DNA from: Brevibacterium spongiae
Lineage (GTDB): Bacteria; Actinomycetota; Actinomycetes; Actinomycetales; Brevibacteriaceae
Length of the DNA stretch: 64,000 nucleotides
Direction of reading: 5' to 3'
Assembly: GCF_026168515.1 (NCBI RefSeq)
Contig: NZ_CP093443.1
Coordinates: 3,100,001 to 3,164,000 of the forward strand
The notes under the pieces were generated by a model. It did no database searches, had not been told where the DNA came from, and worked only from the letters and a program-made list of their open reading frames with translations. The position numbers and the translations under genes were made by a program. Shown piece after piece: positions 52,988-62,548 of this stretch (the first letter of the stretch is position 1; every line of letters starts with the position of its first letter).

Positions 52988-54553
52988 TCACACGGGCGTC
53001 GGGCCTGCCGAGTGATCGCCGCGAATTCGTTTGGCCACGACCTCGGCGCTGATGAGGCACATCGGCACACCGATCCCCGGCGCAGTCGTTGCTCCGGCGT
53101 AATAGAGCCCGTCCACGCGTCGTGACTGATTCTGCATCCGCAGAAATGCGCTCTGCCGGAGGATGTGCGCCGGCCCGAGCATTCCGCCCTTCCAGGAGTG
53201 GAAGTCCCGAGCGAAATCGGCCGGGCCGAGGGTTCGCCGCAGTCTGGTCCGAGAGCTCAGGTCCTCGATTCCGGCCCACTGTTCGATGCGCTCGATCGCA
53301 GCATCGACGGCCGCCTCGAGGACGGGACTTCCCTCCCGGTCCGATCCCCCGTGGCCGATCTCCACGTCCGCCGGAACCGGGATTAGAACGAAGAGATTCT
53401 CACACCCATCCGGTGCGACCGCAGGATCCGTGGCGCTGGGTTTGCACACATACATCGACGCCGGCTCGGGGATCTTCTGCTTGGCACCGAAGATCGCCTG
53501 CAGGTTCTCCTCCCACTCATCGGTGAAGAACAGCGAATGATGATCGAGTTCGGGCAGGCTCCCGTCGACGCCGAGCATCGCAATGATCGCCCCGGGTCCG
53601 CTCTCGACCTTCGACCACGCCGCTTCGGGGTAGCTGCGTGATTGCGGCGGAAGCAGCTCGGTCTCCGTATGATGCAGGTCGGCCGCAGACACGACGAGGT
53701 CGGCCAGCTCCACATGCGATCGACCATCGGAATCGGTCCAGCGGACTCCGCTGACGACCGTTCGACCGCGTCGATCCTGTGTCATCACTTCGGTCACCTC
53801 CGCCGAGGTGACGACCGTGACCCCGGCCCCACGGGCCAGCGCTTCCAGACGTTCGACGACGGCCCAGAATCCACCCATCGGATAGAAGACGCCCTGGTCC
53901 AGGTCGAATGCGCTCAACAGGTGGTAGATCGCGGGAGCGCGATTGGGGTCGGTGCCGAGGAACACCGCCGGATACGTCAGGATCCGACGCAGGATCGATT
54001 CCTCGAACCGCCGCTCCACGAATTTCGCAAGCGGCCGCAGCAGCAATCGGGTCAGCTGCGGCAGAGACCGGAGAACGTCTCGGCCGATGGCCGGCCTCAG
54101 CTTCGCGAAGGGGTTGTAGAGGAACCGGTTGCGGGCGACTTCGGCTGTCAGCCCCGCGGATCGCACATACTTCCGCACCGCGGCACCCCCTCCCGGCTCG
54201 ATGCTCTCGAACAGATCAGCTACCGCATCGATCCCGTGCGGCACTTCCACGCTGCGCAGACCGGTGACATCATCAGGCTCCGAGAAGACCCGATACCCGG
54301 GGTCGAGGAGCCGCAGATCCAGCTGCTCATCCGTGCTCGTGCCGAGCAGTGCGAAGAAATGGTCGTAGACCTCCCGCATGAGGAACCACGATGGTCCGGT
54401 GTCGAACCGGAATCCCCGATCCTCAACACTGCCCGCGCGCCCGCCGAGGCTGCTGCCTCGATCGAGGAGGGTGACCTCATGTCCGTCGCGGGCCAGAAGC
54501 GCCGAGGTGGCGAGACCGGCGATTCCCCCGCCGATGACGATCACCCGACTCAT
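52988..54553 (-). CDS. crtI: phytoene desaturase
   Basis: FAD enzyme that desaturates phytoene to lycopene. The 521-residue protein begins VIVIGGGIAGLATSALLARDGHEV and SLGGRAG, has FDTGPSWFLM near residue 53 and ends with LYYAGATTAPGIGVPMCLISAEVVAKRI, a CrtI-type bacterial C-terminal signature. It is last in the leftward crtE-crtB-crtI operon, with an exact 4-bp overlap with crtB. It converges on the DEAD-box gene. Confidence 0.95.
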   Translation of the reverse strand: MSRVIVIGGGIAGLATSALLARDGHEVTLLDRGSSLGGRAGSVEDRGFRFDTGPSWFLMREVYDHFFALLGTSTDEQLDLRLLDPGYRVFSEPDDVTGLRSVEVPHGIDAVADLFESIEPGGGAAVRKYVRSAGLTAEVARNRFLYNPFAKLRPAIGRDVLRSLPQLTRLLLRPLAKFVERRFEESILRRILTYPAVFLGTDPNRAPAIYHLLSAFDLDQGVFYPMGGFWAVVERLEALARGAGVTVVTSAEVTEVMTQDRRGRTVVSGVRWTDSDGRSHVELADLVVSAADLHHTETELLPPQSRSYPEAAWSKVESGPGAIIAMLGVDGSLPELDHHSLFFTDEWEENLQAIFGAKQKIPEPASMYVCKPSATDPAVAPDGCENLFVLIPVPADVEIGHGGSDREGSPVLEAAVDAAIERIEQWAGIEDLSSRTRLRRTLGPADFARDFHSWKGGMLGPAHILRQSAFLRMQNQSRRVDGLYYAGATTAPGIGVPMCLISAEVVAKRIRGDHSAGPTPV

Positions 54554-55476
54554 CGCTTCGCCCCCATCCGCATCTCGCAGATCGTCCGGAAGAAGAGTGC
54601 CGCCTTATGTGGGCCCGTCACCCTGATCCGCCGCCGCGGCAGCTCCGCGGCCGGTGTCTGGGCCAGACTGTCGGTCAGTGCCGAGAACAGGCGCAATGCG
54701 GACAGGACTGCCAGGCGGGCGTCACCGGGCAGCAGCGGAATCGTCTGCGCGGCGGCAGCGATCTGTTCGCGGATGGCGACGATCCAGCGCTCCTTCGTCC
54801 GGTCATCGACCGTGCCTTCCTCGGTGAGGTAGCTTCGCCCCAGACGCTGCGTGTCGTCACCGAGGTCGCGGAGGAAGTTGACGTTCTGGAAGGCGGCACC
54901 CAGGTTGCGGGCACCGTGTTCGAGGGTGCGTTCCTCCTCCGGCGAATACGACTCGTCACGAGCGAAGACCCGCAGGCACATCAGCCCCACGACTTCCGCG
55001 GACCCGTACACATAGTCGGCATGTTCCTTCTGGCCGAAGCCGACCCGCTCCTCGGCGCCGGCGGCAGAGTCCCCTGCGGACGGTGTCTGCAGGTCGGTCC
55101 GCATGGAGGCGAAGAACGGGCGGGTCAGCTCGTCTGCGAACCCGGAGTCGCGTGCGGTGCGGGCGAAGGCGTGGATGATGGGGTTGCTGCTGTAGCCCAG
55201 GCGCATCCCGCTCTCGGTGTCCGCTTCGAGTTGGTCGAGCATCCGATGCTGCTGTTCGGCGGGGATGCCCGCTTCGGTCGCCACCCCGTCGACGAGCTCG
55301 TCCGCCACCCGCACCAATGCGTAGATGTTGCGCACATGGTCCCGGTGGCGAGAGCCGAGCAATCGCGTCGCCAGGCCGAAGGACGTCGAGTAGGCGCCGA
55401 TGACCGACCGTGAGATCCGGTCCGACACGAGGGAATAGCGTCCGAGTGGCCCCAACCGGTCGAGGTCCCGCTTCAT
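54550..55476 (-). CDS. crtB: phytoene synthase
   Basis: Condenses two geranylgeranyl diphosphates into phytoene. In the 308-residue protein the two aspartate-rich sites are VRVADELVDG (DELVD) and NFLRDLGDDTQRLGRSYL (DLGDD). YALVR and GQKEHADYVYGSAEVVG are also family motifs. The ATG at 55474-55476 follows GGGGAGG and overlaps crtE's stop by 4 bp; the long upstream frame is inside crtE. Product goes to CrtI. Confidence 0.95.
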   Translation of the reverse strand: MKRDLDRLGPLGRYSLVSDRISRSVIGAYSTSFGLATRLLGSRHRDHVRNIYALVRVADELVDGVATEAGIPAEQQHRMLDQLEADTESGMRLGYSSNPIIHAFARTARDSGFADELTRPFFASMRTDLQTPSAGDSAAGAEERVGFGQKEHADYVYGSAEVVGLMCLRVFARDESYSPEEERTLEHGARNLGAAFQNVNFLRDLGDDTQRLGRSYLTEEGTVDDRTKERWIVAIREQIAAAAQTIPLLPGDARLAVLSALRLFSALTDSLAQTPAAELPRRRIRVTGPHKAALFFRTICEMRMGAKR

Positions 55477-56744
55477 GATCGCCTCCCCTTGAGTGTCTCG
55501 ATGAGGTCGTCGATGAGCACGGACATCTCCGGACCGATTCCGGCCGGTTCGGTCGCGACGAGTGCCCGCGCATTGTCGGAGAGTTCGTCGATGAGCACGC
55601 GCACCTCTCGGTCGGCCCCACACTCGGACAACAGCGATCTCACCTTCGCTCCCTCGCTCTCGCTGAGCTCTCCTGTGCCGAAATGCGGTTCGATGAGCGG
55701 CCAGACAGCCGACCCTCTGGCGATGGCGATGAGAGCCGTCTGCTTGCCCTCACGCAGATCCGAATAGGCGTCCTTGCCATGGTCGTCGGGATGGCCGAAG
55801 GTCGAGAGCAGATCATCCTGGAGTTGGTAGGACAGTCCGAGCATGGCACCCACCCGGCCGAGAACGGCCTCGACATCGGCGCCGAGACCGGAGATGATCG
55901 CGGCGGACCGCAGCGGCAGTTCGAAGGAGTACGTCGCAGTCTTCTGGCGGCTCATCTCCACCACGTCTGCCAGGTCCGCCCCGATGTGCCCGGCACTGAG
56001 CGCCACGTCCGTCAGCTCACCGGCCACCGATTCCGTCACGGCCCGATCGAACTGCTCGATCAGTCGCTCACCGGCATCGCCGGGACGGACTTCGCTGAAG
56101 ACGATCTGCTGCGCAGCCGACAGAAGCAGGTCGCCGATCAGCATCGCCGTGCTGCGTGCCGCCTGCAGCAGGGCTGCATCCGCACTCGGATCGGCCGCGG
56201 TGCCGTCGGCAGCCCGCCAGTCCTCGAGCAGCAGACCGATGAAGTTCGGGCGCCCACGGCGCATGAGGTCACCGTCGATGACATCGTCGTGGAGAAGGAA
56301 GGCGAAGTGCAGCAGCTCGATGGCTGCCGCAATGCGCAAGGCCCGGGCCCTCGCCGCAAGCGCGCCGTCGATCGCGGCCTCCGGTCCACGCGGTCCCGCC
56401 TCGGAACCCGGTCCCGCCTCGAGGCGCGAACCCTCCTCGAGACGCGAACCTTCCTCGAGACGCGAACCCTCCTCGGGACGCGGGCTCTCCTCGGCACGCG
56501 GGTCTGCCTCGGTGAGGGACTCAGGGAACGCCGCGGAGGCGAGCGCATCGAAGGCGCCCATGAGCAGTCGCGGTCGCAGCAGCTTTCCGCCGAGCAGAAG
56601 GCTCGAAGCACGGTCCCACGCTTCGACGATCGCCGGGCCCAGTGCCGCCACTCGGTCAGCACGGGAGTCGAGCACACGCCGCACCTCGGACTCGATGTCG
56701 GCGGTGACGGGGGGTCCGAACCCGACGCCCTCGGCAGTAGTCAT
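55473..56744 (-). CDS. crtE: geranylgeranyl diphosphate synthase
   Basis: Makes the C20 precursor of the carotenoid. The first aspartate-rich motif is HDDVIDGDLMRRG (Asp153, Asp154, Asp157), and the second is QLQDDLLSTFGHPDD. At 423 residues it is longer than usual because of an acidic, repetitive insertion at about residues 80-122, with EEGSRL three times in tandem at 91-108, between two helices ahead of the first motif. AAGGA lies seven bases before the ATG. First gene of the leftward operon, divergent from the MarR regulator. Confidence 0.94.
   Translation of the reverse strand: MTTAEGVGFGPPVTADIESEVRRVLDSRADRVAALGPAIVEAWDRASSLLLGGKLLRPRLLMGAFDALASAAFPESLTEADPRAEESPRPEEGSRLEEGSRLEEGSRLEAGPGSEAGPRGPEAAIDGALAARARALRIAAAIELLHFAFLLHDDVIDGDLMRRGRPNFIGLLLEDWRAADGTAADPSADAALLQAARSTAMLIGDLLLSAAQQIVFSEVRPGDAGERLIEQFDRAVTESVAGELTDVALSAGHIGADLADVVEMSRQKTATYSFELPLRSAAIISGLGADVEAVLGRVGAMLGLSYQLQDDLLSTFGHPDDHGKDAYSDLREGKQTALIAIARGSAVWPLIEPHFGTGELSESEGAKVRSLLSECGADREVRVLIDELSDNARALVATEPAGIGPEMSVLIDDLIETLKGRRS
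56417..56500 (-). repeat. in-frame 18-bp tandem repeat inside crtE
   Basis: CCTCGAGACGCGAACC-type units of 18 bp, three close copies plus decayed ones on the right, encode the Glu-Glu-Gly-Ser-Arg-Leu series. The length is a multiple of three, so copy-number change keeps the frame. Confidence 0.75.
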
Positions 56745-56859
56745 CGGTGAGTCCTTCTGTCGATCTGCAGTAACCTCAACGATATACTACACTTTAGGTT
56801 AATATATGCACGGAGTTATTCTTCAGCGTTCAAGGGATGAAAATCAGTAAGATGCCGCT
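56745..56859. promoter_or_regulatory. divergent crtE/crtR promoter region
   Basis: 115 bases, AT-rich in the centre. TAACCT at 56771-56776 and AGGTTA at 56796-56801 form an inverted repeat with a 19-base spacer. It overlaps candidate -10 sequences for both directions: TAATAT near 56800 rightward, TATATC near 56783 leftward. A likely binding place for the MarR-type regulator encoded next to it. Confidence 0.5.
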
Positions 56860-57438
56860 ATGGAGTCTTCGAGGGCCGCGGGCGTTCACGACCCGATCAC
56901 AGAGAACATCTACACCGGTTCGCAGACCGGTTTTCCCGACGACCTCATCGACTGCTCCGAACTGTCCGCGCCCGACCGTAAGCAGATCGCTGAGGTCATG
57001 AACGCGCTCGCCCGACTGCGTGAGGCCGAACGCGCGCTTTCCGAAGCCTCGCGCAGATTCATGAAGCTCAGCGAGCAGGACATGCGCGCACTGCACTACC
57101 TCATCGCCGCCAAGCGTCAGAATGCCGTCGTGACCCCGAAGATGCTGTCGGTCCACATGAACATGTCGGCGGCCTCGGTGACGAAGCTCATCAACCGCCT
57201 GGAACGGGAGGGGCACGTGATCAGGAAGCTGCATCCCAGTGATCGCCGCGCATACGCGCTCGACGTCACCGCGAAGACAGCCCGCTCGGCCCGCGAGACC
57301 GTCGGACGCACCCAGGCTCGGCGAATCCACGCCGCCGCTGACCTCACCACCGGCGAACGCGATGCCGTCATCCGCTTCCTCGACGGCATGACCGAGGAAC
57401 TGTCGCTGAGCAACGCCGACTGGACGAAGCAGCTGTGA
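56860..57438 (+). CDS. MarR-family regulator, probable CrtR
   Basis: A 192-residue MarR-type protein with a winged helix at about residues 85-145 (VTPKMLSVHMNMSAASVTKLINRLEREGHVIRK; HPSDRRAYALDVT) and an N-terminal extension of about 45 residues. Position and type match CrtR of Corynebacterium glutamicum, a MarR-type repressor divergent from crtE that responds to GGPP-class diphosphates. Unlike that case, here the gene also heads the operon P450-crtYc-crtYd-crtU-phr. The stop overlaps the P450 start by 4 bp (GTGA). The ribosome site is weak. Confidence 0.83.
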   Translation: MESSRAAGVHDPITENIYTGSQTGFPDDLIDCSELSAPDRKQIAEVMNALARLREAERALSEASRRFMKLSEQDMRALHYLIAAKRQNAVVTPKMLSVHMNMSAASVTKLINRLEREGHVIRKLHPSDRRAYALDVTAKTARSARETVGRTQARRIHAAADLTTGERDAVIRFLDGMTEELSLSNADWTKQL

Positions 57439-58766
57439 TCGCGACGTCCCCGATGGGCCCCCGCTCCCCGATGGGCCCCCGCTCCAAGGTGGGCCAGCGC
57501 AAGGCCCGACGCCCGGAAGAGAGGACCTCTCCTGGCCTCGAGGCGGACCGAGGGATGTGGAGGGTCCGCTCGCTCACCGCGGCCCGGCAGGTGCTGCGCG
57601 CCCGCTCCTCGACGACCCAAGCCGGCTTCACCGCGGAGCGGATCCCCCGCGGTCTCTTCCGCGCGCATCCGATCCTCATCTCCGACGGCCCGGCTCATGA
57701 CCGACAGCGCCGTGAGGTCGCCCGTTTCTTCGCACCGGCGGTCATCGCCGACCGCTACGGTGAGCACATCGCTGCCTCCGCGCAGCGAATCGTCGACGAG
57801 GCGGCTGTCACGGGGCGGTGCCGACTCGACGAAGCAGCCCTGAACTTCACGGTTGAGGTGACCTCGAGGGTCGTCGGCCTCACCGAGTCCGACACCGACA
57901 GCATGGCCGCGCGTCTCACCGCGTTCTTCCGTCAGCCGCCGGTCGATCTCGCCGCCGAGGATTGGGGTCGCACGAATCGCCAATGGGCGCAGGCGGCGGT
58001 CAACGGCATCGTTCCGCTCATCACCTTCTTCGCCCACGACGTCTACCCCGCCATCCGCGCCCACCGTCGTCGGCATCGCGGCGACGTCATCTCCCACCTC
58101 CTCGATTCCGGGCACAGCACCGGTGACATCCTCGTCGAGTGCCTCACCTACGGCACCGCGGGGATGGTCACGACCCGCGAGTTCATCGCCATGGCCTGCT
58201 GGCACCTGCTCGAGAACGACCCGCTCAGACGCGACTATCTCAGCGCCGACCATCCACGGCGCCTGTCCATCCTCGAGGAGATCATCCGCCTCGAACCCGT
58301 CGTCGGCCACCTCTACCGTCGCGCCACCTCGCCGATCGACATCAGCGACGAATACGCACCGGTCACCATCCCCGCCGGCGACCTCATCGATGTCTGCGTC
58401 CGTGAGACCAACATCGACGCCGATCACTACGGAGACGACGCCGAGGCGCTCTGCCCGGTTCGGCACGCGGCCGCCCCGGCCGCGGGGCTGACCTTCAGCG
58501 ACGGCGCCCACAGCTGTCCGGGACAGTCCCTGGCCCTGTACGAGACCGATGCGCTCCTGCACCGTCTCCTCTCCTGCGGTCCCCGACTGCTGACGGAACC
58601 CACCGTCGAATGGGACGATCTCATCGAGGGCTACCGGATCCGCAATCTCGATCTCGGTTTCCATGTGAGCGCCCGCCCGGCCCGCGCGGAGCATCGCACG
58701 GGCGACTCCGCAGGCACCCGCGCGACCGCGCCTGCCGGACCGTCCGTTGGGCAGGCGAGCCCATGA
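57435..58766 (+). CDS. cytochrome P450 of the carotenoid cluster
   Basis: A 443-residue soluble P450. I-helix YGTAGMVTTREF (Ala-Gly-x-x-Thr), ExxR motif EEIIRLEPV, and heme ligand loop FSDGAHSCPGQ with the axial Cys. In Brevibacterium linens a P450 gene is part of the same cluster and is thought to hydroxylate the aromatic rings of isorenieratene; that role is inferred here. The N-terminus has a tandem SPMGPR duplication and the last 30 residues are a polar tail. GTG start, overlapped with crtR. Confidence 0.88.
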   Translation: MIATSPMGPRSPMGPRSKVGQRKARRPEERTSPGLEADRGMWRVRSLTAARQVLRARSSTTQAGFTAERIPRGLFRAHPILISDGPAHDRQRREVARFFAPAVIADRYGEHIAASAQRIVDEAAVTGRCRLDEAALNFTVEVTSRVVGLTESDTDSMAARLTAFFRQPPVDLAAEDWGRTNRQWAQAAVNGIVPLITFFAHDVYPAIRAHRRRHRGDVISHLLDSGHSTGDILVECLTYGTAGMVTTREFIAMACWHLLENDPLRRDYLSADHPRRLSILEEIIRLEPVVGHLYRRATSPIDISDEYAPVTIPAGDLIDVCVRETNIDADHYGDDAEALCPVRHAAAPAAGLTFSDGAHSCPGQSLALYETDALLHRLLSCGPRLLTEPTVEWDDLIEGYRIRNLDLGFHVSARPARAEHRTGDSAGTRATAPAGPSVGQASP

Positions 58767-59197
58767 TCGACCATTGGGACTACCTCGGCCTCATGGCCGC
58801 CTGCCTGCTCATCACGCTGCCGCTCGAACTCGTGTTCGCGGCCCGCGTCTACCGTCGCTGGCAGATTCTGCTCACCGCACTGATCCCCGTGGTCGTCGTC
58901 TTCGCCGTCTGGGACGTCTTCGCCATCGCCCGAGACCACTGGACATATAACCCCCGGTTCGTCACCGGTATCGACCTCGGGGTCCTGCCGCTCGAGGAAC
59001 TCGTGTTCTTCCTCGTCATCCCGGTCTGTGCGCTGCTGAGCTACGAGGCGGTCGGCACCGTGATCGGCTGGGTCCGGCGACTCGCCGGCGGCGGGACGAA
59101 GACCGAACCCCGAACCGAAGTCGCTGTCCCGACGAAGACCGAGCAGCGCTCAACCGAGTCTGATCACCGCCCACCGAATGACGGGGAGGCGCCATGA
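58763..59197 (+). CDS. crtYc: lycopene cyclase subunit CrtYc
   Basis: One half of the heterodimeric actinobacterial lycopene beta-cyclase. The 144-residue protein has three membrane helices: HWDYLGLMAACLLITLPLEL at the start, WQILLTALIPVVVVFAVWD, then the signature WTYNPRFVTGIDLGVLPLEELVFFLVIP. A charged tail of about 40 residues follows. Exact 4-bp overlaps on both sides place it between the P450 and crtYd. Confidence 0.94.
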   Translation: MIDHWDYLGLMAACLLITLPLELVFAARVYRRWQILLTALIPVVVVFAVWDVFAIARDHWTYNPRFVTGIDLGVLPLEELVFFLVIPVCALLSYEAVGTVIGWVRRLAGGGTKTEPRTEVAVPTKTEQRSTESDHRPPNDGEAP

Positions 59198-59517
59198 TCC
59201 CGGAGTACACCGTGATGACCGCCCTCGGCATGATCGTGGTCGTCGGACTCGAGCTCCTCGTCTTCCGCAGCGGCATCTTCCGCCGCGCGAAGTACTGGGC
59301 GGCCTTGGCCATCTGCCTGGGGTTCCAATGCCTCGTCGACGGCTGGCTGACGAAACTGTCCGACCCGATCGTCATCTACAACCCGGACATGTTCCTCGGC
59401 ATCCGCTTCCCCTTCGACATCCCCATCGAGGACTTCGGGTTCGGCTTCGCCATGATCACCGCGGTGCTCATGCTCTGGCAGTGGAACCTCAACCGAATCC
59501 CCGAGGAGGCGGAATGA
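59194..59517 (+). CDS. crtYd: lycopene cyclase subunit CrtYd
   Basis: The partner half of CrtYc, 107 residues with three helices. The family motif near the end of helix 2 is DPIVIYNPDMFLGIRFPFDIPIEDFGFGF, matching the Pro-x-Glu-(D/E) active-site region of the CrtY-c/d group. Together the subunits form the beta-rings needed by CrtU. It overlaps its neighbours by 4 bp each. Confidence 0.94.
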   Translation: MIPEYTVMTALGMIVVVGLELLVFRSGIFRRAKYWAALAICLGFQCLVDGWLTKLSDPIVIYNPDMFLGIRFPFDIPIEDFGFGFAMITAVLMLWQWNLNRIPEEAE

Positions 59518-61091
59518 CCCCGCACGATCCGCATGCTCGACAGCTGCCCGCCATCCCCGGACGACACAGCCTGCTGCGCCCGAAGACCGTGACGGTCATC
59601 GGCGCCGGAATTGCGGGCCTATCGGCCGCGACGGTTCTGGCCGAACGCGGAGTCGAGGTGACAATCATCGAATCCGGGCCCCGCCTCGGCGGACGTGTCA
59701 GTGCCTGGCCGGTGGCAGAGGACAGGACGATGAGCCGGGGATTCCACGCGTTCTTCCGGCAGTACTACAACCTGCGCGACCTGCTCAGCCGCGCTGACCC
59801 TGACCTCGATCGTCTCCGACCGATCCCGGACTATCCCCTCATTCGCCGAGGCGGCCCCACCGATTCGTTCGCTTCGATCCCGCGGACTCCACCGCTGAAT
59901 CTCCTCGGCTTCGTGCTCGCCAGCCCCACTTTCCCGCTGCGGGGCCTGGCGCATGTCGACCTCGGCACAGCTCTGGAACTCATCGACGTCGACTTCCCGG
60001 ACTCCTTCTGTCGATATGACGGGGAATCGGCGGACGCGTTCCTCGACCGGCTCCGCTTCCCGGAGCAAGCGCGCCACCTCGCCCTCGAGGTCTTTGCGCG
60101 GTCCTTCTTCGCACACCCGAGTGACTTCTCCGCCGGTGAGCTCGTTGCCATGTTCCACACCTACTTCGCAGGTTCGGCCGAAGGGCTGCTCTTCGACGTC
60201 CCCGACGATGACTACGACACTGCCCTGTGGGCACCGCTCGGAGGATACCTGGACGGACTCGGGGTGCGCATCGAGACGTCGACTGAGGCTCGCGCGATCG
60301 GCCGCTCACCCCACAGCTGGAGCGTCGAGACGACTGCGGGGGTCATCGACTCCGATGCGCTTGTCCTCGCCGCCGACCCCGCGAGCACTCGGCGTCTGAT
60401 CTCCACGATCGAGGCGCACGACGACTCTGCAGTGGCCCTCCTGGCCGGTCGGGAAGGTTCGGCCGGGCGGCAGGAACTGCATGACTGGTTCACCCGTGTC
60501 GCCACGCAGCGCAACGCTCCGCCGTTTGCGGTGCTCCGGCTCTGGTTCGCGGAGGCGGTCGCGCCGGACCGGCCCGCGTTCCTGGGCACGAGCGGCTTCG
60601 CTCTGCTCGACAACATCTCCGTGCTCGAACGCTTCGAGGCAGGTGCCTGCCGGTGGGCCGAAGAGCACTCGGGATCCGTCGTCGAGCTCCACGCCTATGC
60701 CTTGGCCGACCACCTCGCCGAGAACGACTTGGAGGAGAGACTCCTGGCAGATCTGCACGAGGTATATCCGGAGACCAGACGCATCGAAATCCTCCACCGC
60801 GAACTCCTCATCGAATCCGATTGCGGGCTCAGCGACACCCGAGCCTGGGTCGACCGGCCGGGCGTCTCCACTCCGCTGCCCGGCCTGGTCCTGGCCGGTG
60901 ACCACATTCGTTGCGAGCTGCCGGTGGCACTGATGGAACGTGCGGCGACCACCGGGTATCTCGCCGCCAACGAGCTGTTGGGCACATGGCGGGTCGCAGG
61001 CACCCCGATCTGGTCTCCGCCGCCGCAGGGGCTGTTGCGGCGCGGTCTGCTCGGGCGGCTGCGAAGAGCGAAGAAGGAAATCAACAGATGA
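59514..61091 (+). CDS. crtU: carotene desaturase/methyltransferase CrtU
   Basis: Converts beta-rings to aromatic phi-rings by desaturation and methyl migration, giving isorenieratene. The 525-residue FAD protein shows TVTVIGAGIAGLSAATVLAERGVEV, PRLGGRVSAW, the CrtU landmark SRGFHAFFRQYYNLRDLL, and a C-terminal LPGLVLAGDHIRCELPVALMERAATTGYLAANELL. The ATG at 59514 overlaps crtYd by 4 bp; the longer frame is inside crtYc/crtYd. This gene is the main evidence that the product is aromatic. Confidence 0.94.
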   Translation: MTPHDPHARQLPAIPGRHSLLRPKTVTVIGAGIAGLSAATVLAERGVEVTIIESGPRLGGRVSAWPVAEDRTMSRGFHAFFRQYYNLRDLLSRADPDLDRLRPIPDYPLIRRGGPTDSFASIPRTPPLNLLGFVLASPTFPLRGLAHVDLGTALELIDVDFPDSFCRYDGESADAFLDRLRFPEQARHLALEVFARSFFAHPSDFSAGELVAMFHTYFAGSAEGLLFDVPDDDYDTALWAPLGGYLDGLGVRIETSTEARAIGRSPHSWSVETTAGVIDSDALVLAADPASTRRLISTIEAHDDSAVALLAGREGSAGRQELHDWFTRVATQRNAPPFAVLRLWFAEAVAPDRPAFLGTSGFALLDNISVLERFEAGACRWAEEHSGSVVELHAYALADHLAENDLEERLLADLHEVYPETRRIEILHRELLIESDCGLSDTRAWVDRPGVSTPLPGLVLAGDHIRCELPVALMERAATTGYLAANELLGTWRVAGTPIWSPPPQGLLRRGLLGRLRRAKKEINR

Positions 61092-62548
61092 GCAACGCGC
61101 ATCTCACCCTCGTCTGGTTCCGCGACGACCTGCGCGTCGACGACCACGAGGCCCTGACCGCGGCCCGCGCCGACGGTCAGGTGATCGGCCTCTGGATCAG
61201 GGAGTCCCGCAACGACGACGGCCCGGGTCCACGCCCGTTGGGTGGGGCGGCCCGCTGGTGGGCGCACGAGTCGCTGCGCGTCCTGGAGACCGAACTCGCA
61301 CAGCTCGGTATCCCGCTGCTCTTCGCAGCAGGCTCCGCCGCCGACATCGTCCCGCAGGCGGCTGCGGACCTGGAGGTCGATGCCGTCCGCTGGTCGCGCC
61401 GCTATGCACCGGCCTCACGTGACCTCGACGCGCAGATCAAGACGGACCTGGCTGATGCCGGGCGTGATGTGCACTCCCATACCGGCGCGCTGCTCGTCGA
61501 ACCCTGGACCATCAGCCCGCAGGGCGGAGACTTCTACAAGGTGTTCACGCCTTACTTCAACGCCGTGCGCGATCGCAGCGTCGGCGACGTCCTCCCGGCC
61601 CCGCGCAGACAGACCTCTCTGTCGAAGGCGGACCGCCAGACCCTCGACGGGCACTCGTGGGTGTGCGACCTCGACGGCCTCGGCCTTCTCGACGGAACAG
61701 ACACAGGCTCGGGCGAATTCGCCTCGGCGAAGACCCCGCAGTGGTGGCAGACGACCGTGGCCGAGCACTGGAGCCCCGGGTGTCGAGAGGCGGCCCGAGC
61801 GCTGGCGGACGTGAGCGACGGGATCGACGGCTACGCCGATTCGCACGATGTCCCAGCCGACCCCGACAGCACGACCGGCCTGTCTCCGCGACTGCGCTTC
61901 GGCGAACTCTCCCCACGGCAGCTGTTGGCCGCGGCCCTGGACCTGCGGGAAGTCAGCGATGATGACCGACAGGCATGGATCCGGCAGCTCTACTGGCGGG
62001 AGTTCTCCTGGCACCTGACCTATCACCTGCCGGCCATCGAGTCCGAGCCGATGCGACCGGAATTCGCATCCTTCCCCTATGAGAACGACCCCGAGGCGCT
62101 TGAGCATTGGCGCAGCGGTACGACCGGGATTGCCCTCGTCGACGCCGGCATGGCGCAGCTGTGGCAGACCGGGTGGATGCACAATCGAGTGCGGATGGCC
62201 ACGGCGAGCTTCCTAACAAAGAATCTGCTCATCCACTGGTGGCACGGCGAACAGTGGTTCTGGGACACGCTCGTCGACGCCGATGAGGCCAACAATCCCG
62301 TCTCGTGGCAATGGGTCGCCGGGTGCGGAGCCGATGCGGCCCCGTACTTTCGGATCTTCAATCCCGAACGCCAACGTGAGCGTTTCGATCCGAACAGCGA
62401 GTACGTGAGCAGGTGGTTGGGCCGCGGTCCGGGCGGTCTCACCCGAACGGAACGTTCACACGGCGATCGCGAGCCGATCGTCGATCTCAAGGCATCGCGC
62501 CAGGCGGCGCTGGCAGCCTATGACCGGATGAAGAGCGAGGCGAATTGA
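61088..62548 (+). CDS. phr: deoxyribodipyrimidine photolyase
   Basis: Light-driven repair of cyclobutane pyrimidine dimers. The 486-residue protein has LTLVWFRDDLRVDDHEAL in the antenna-binding N-terminal domain and the FAD-binding half with IRQLYWREFSWHL, GWMHNRVRMATASFLTKNLLIHW, WFWDTLVDADEANNPVSWQWVAGCGADAAPYFRIFNP, all strong CPD photolyase/cryptochrome signatures. Its place in the pigment operon links photoprotection and photorepair, as in other carotenogenic actinobacteria. Overlaps crtU by 4 bp. Confidence 0.93.
   Translation: MSNAHLTLVWFRDDLRVDDHEALTAARADGQVIGLWIRESRNDDGPGPRPLGGAARWWAHESLRVLETELAQLGIPLLFAAGSAADIVPQAAADLEVDAVRWSRRYAPASRDLDAQIKTDLADAGRDVHSHTGALLVEPWTISPQGGDFYKVFTPYFNAVRDRSVGDVLPAPRRQTSLSKADRQTLDGHSWVCDLDGLGLLDGTDTGSGEFASAKTPQWWQTTVAEHWSPGCREAARALADVSDGIDGYADSHDVPADPDSTTGLSPRLRFGELSPRQLLAAALDLREVSDDDRQAWIRQLYWREFSWHLTYHLPAIESEPMRPEFASFPYENDPEALEHWRSGTTGIALVDAGMAQLWQTGWMHNRVRMATASFLTKNLLIHWWHGEQWFWDTLVDADEANNPVSWQWVAGCGADAAPYFRIFNPERQRERFDPNSEYVSRWLGRGPGGLTRTERSHGDREPIVDLKASRQAALAAYDRMKSEAN

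Noticed and set aside
57435..57500. Tandem SPMGPR duplication at the P450 start as a separate finding
   Set aside because: Only two units, in a variable N-terminus; most likely neutral.
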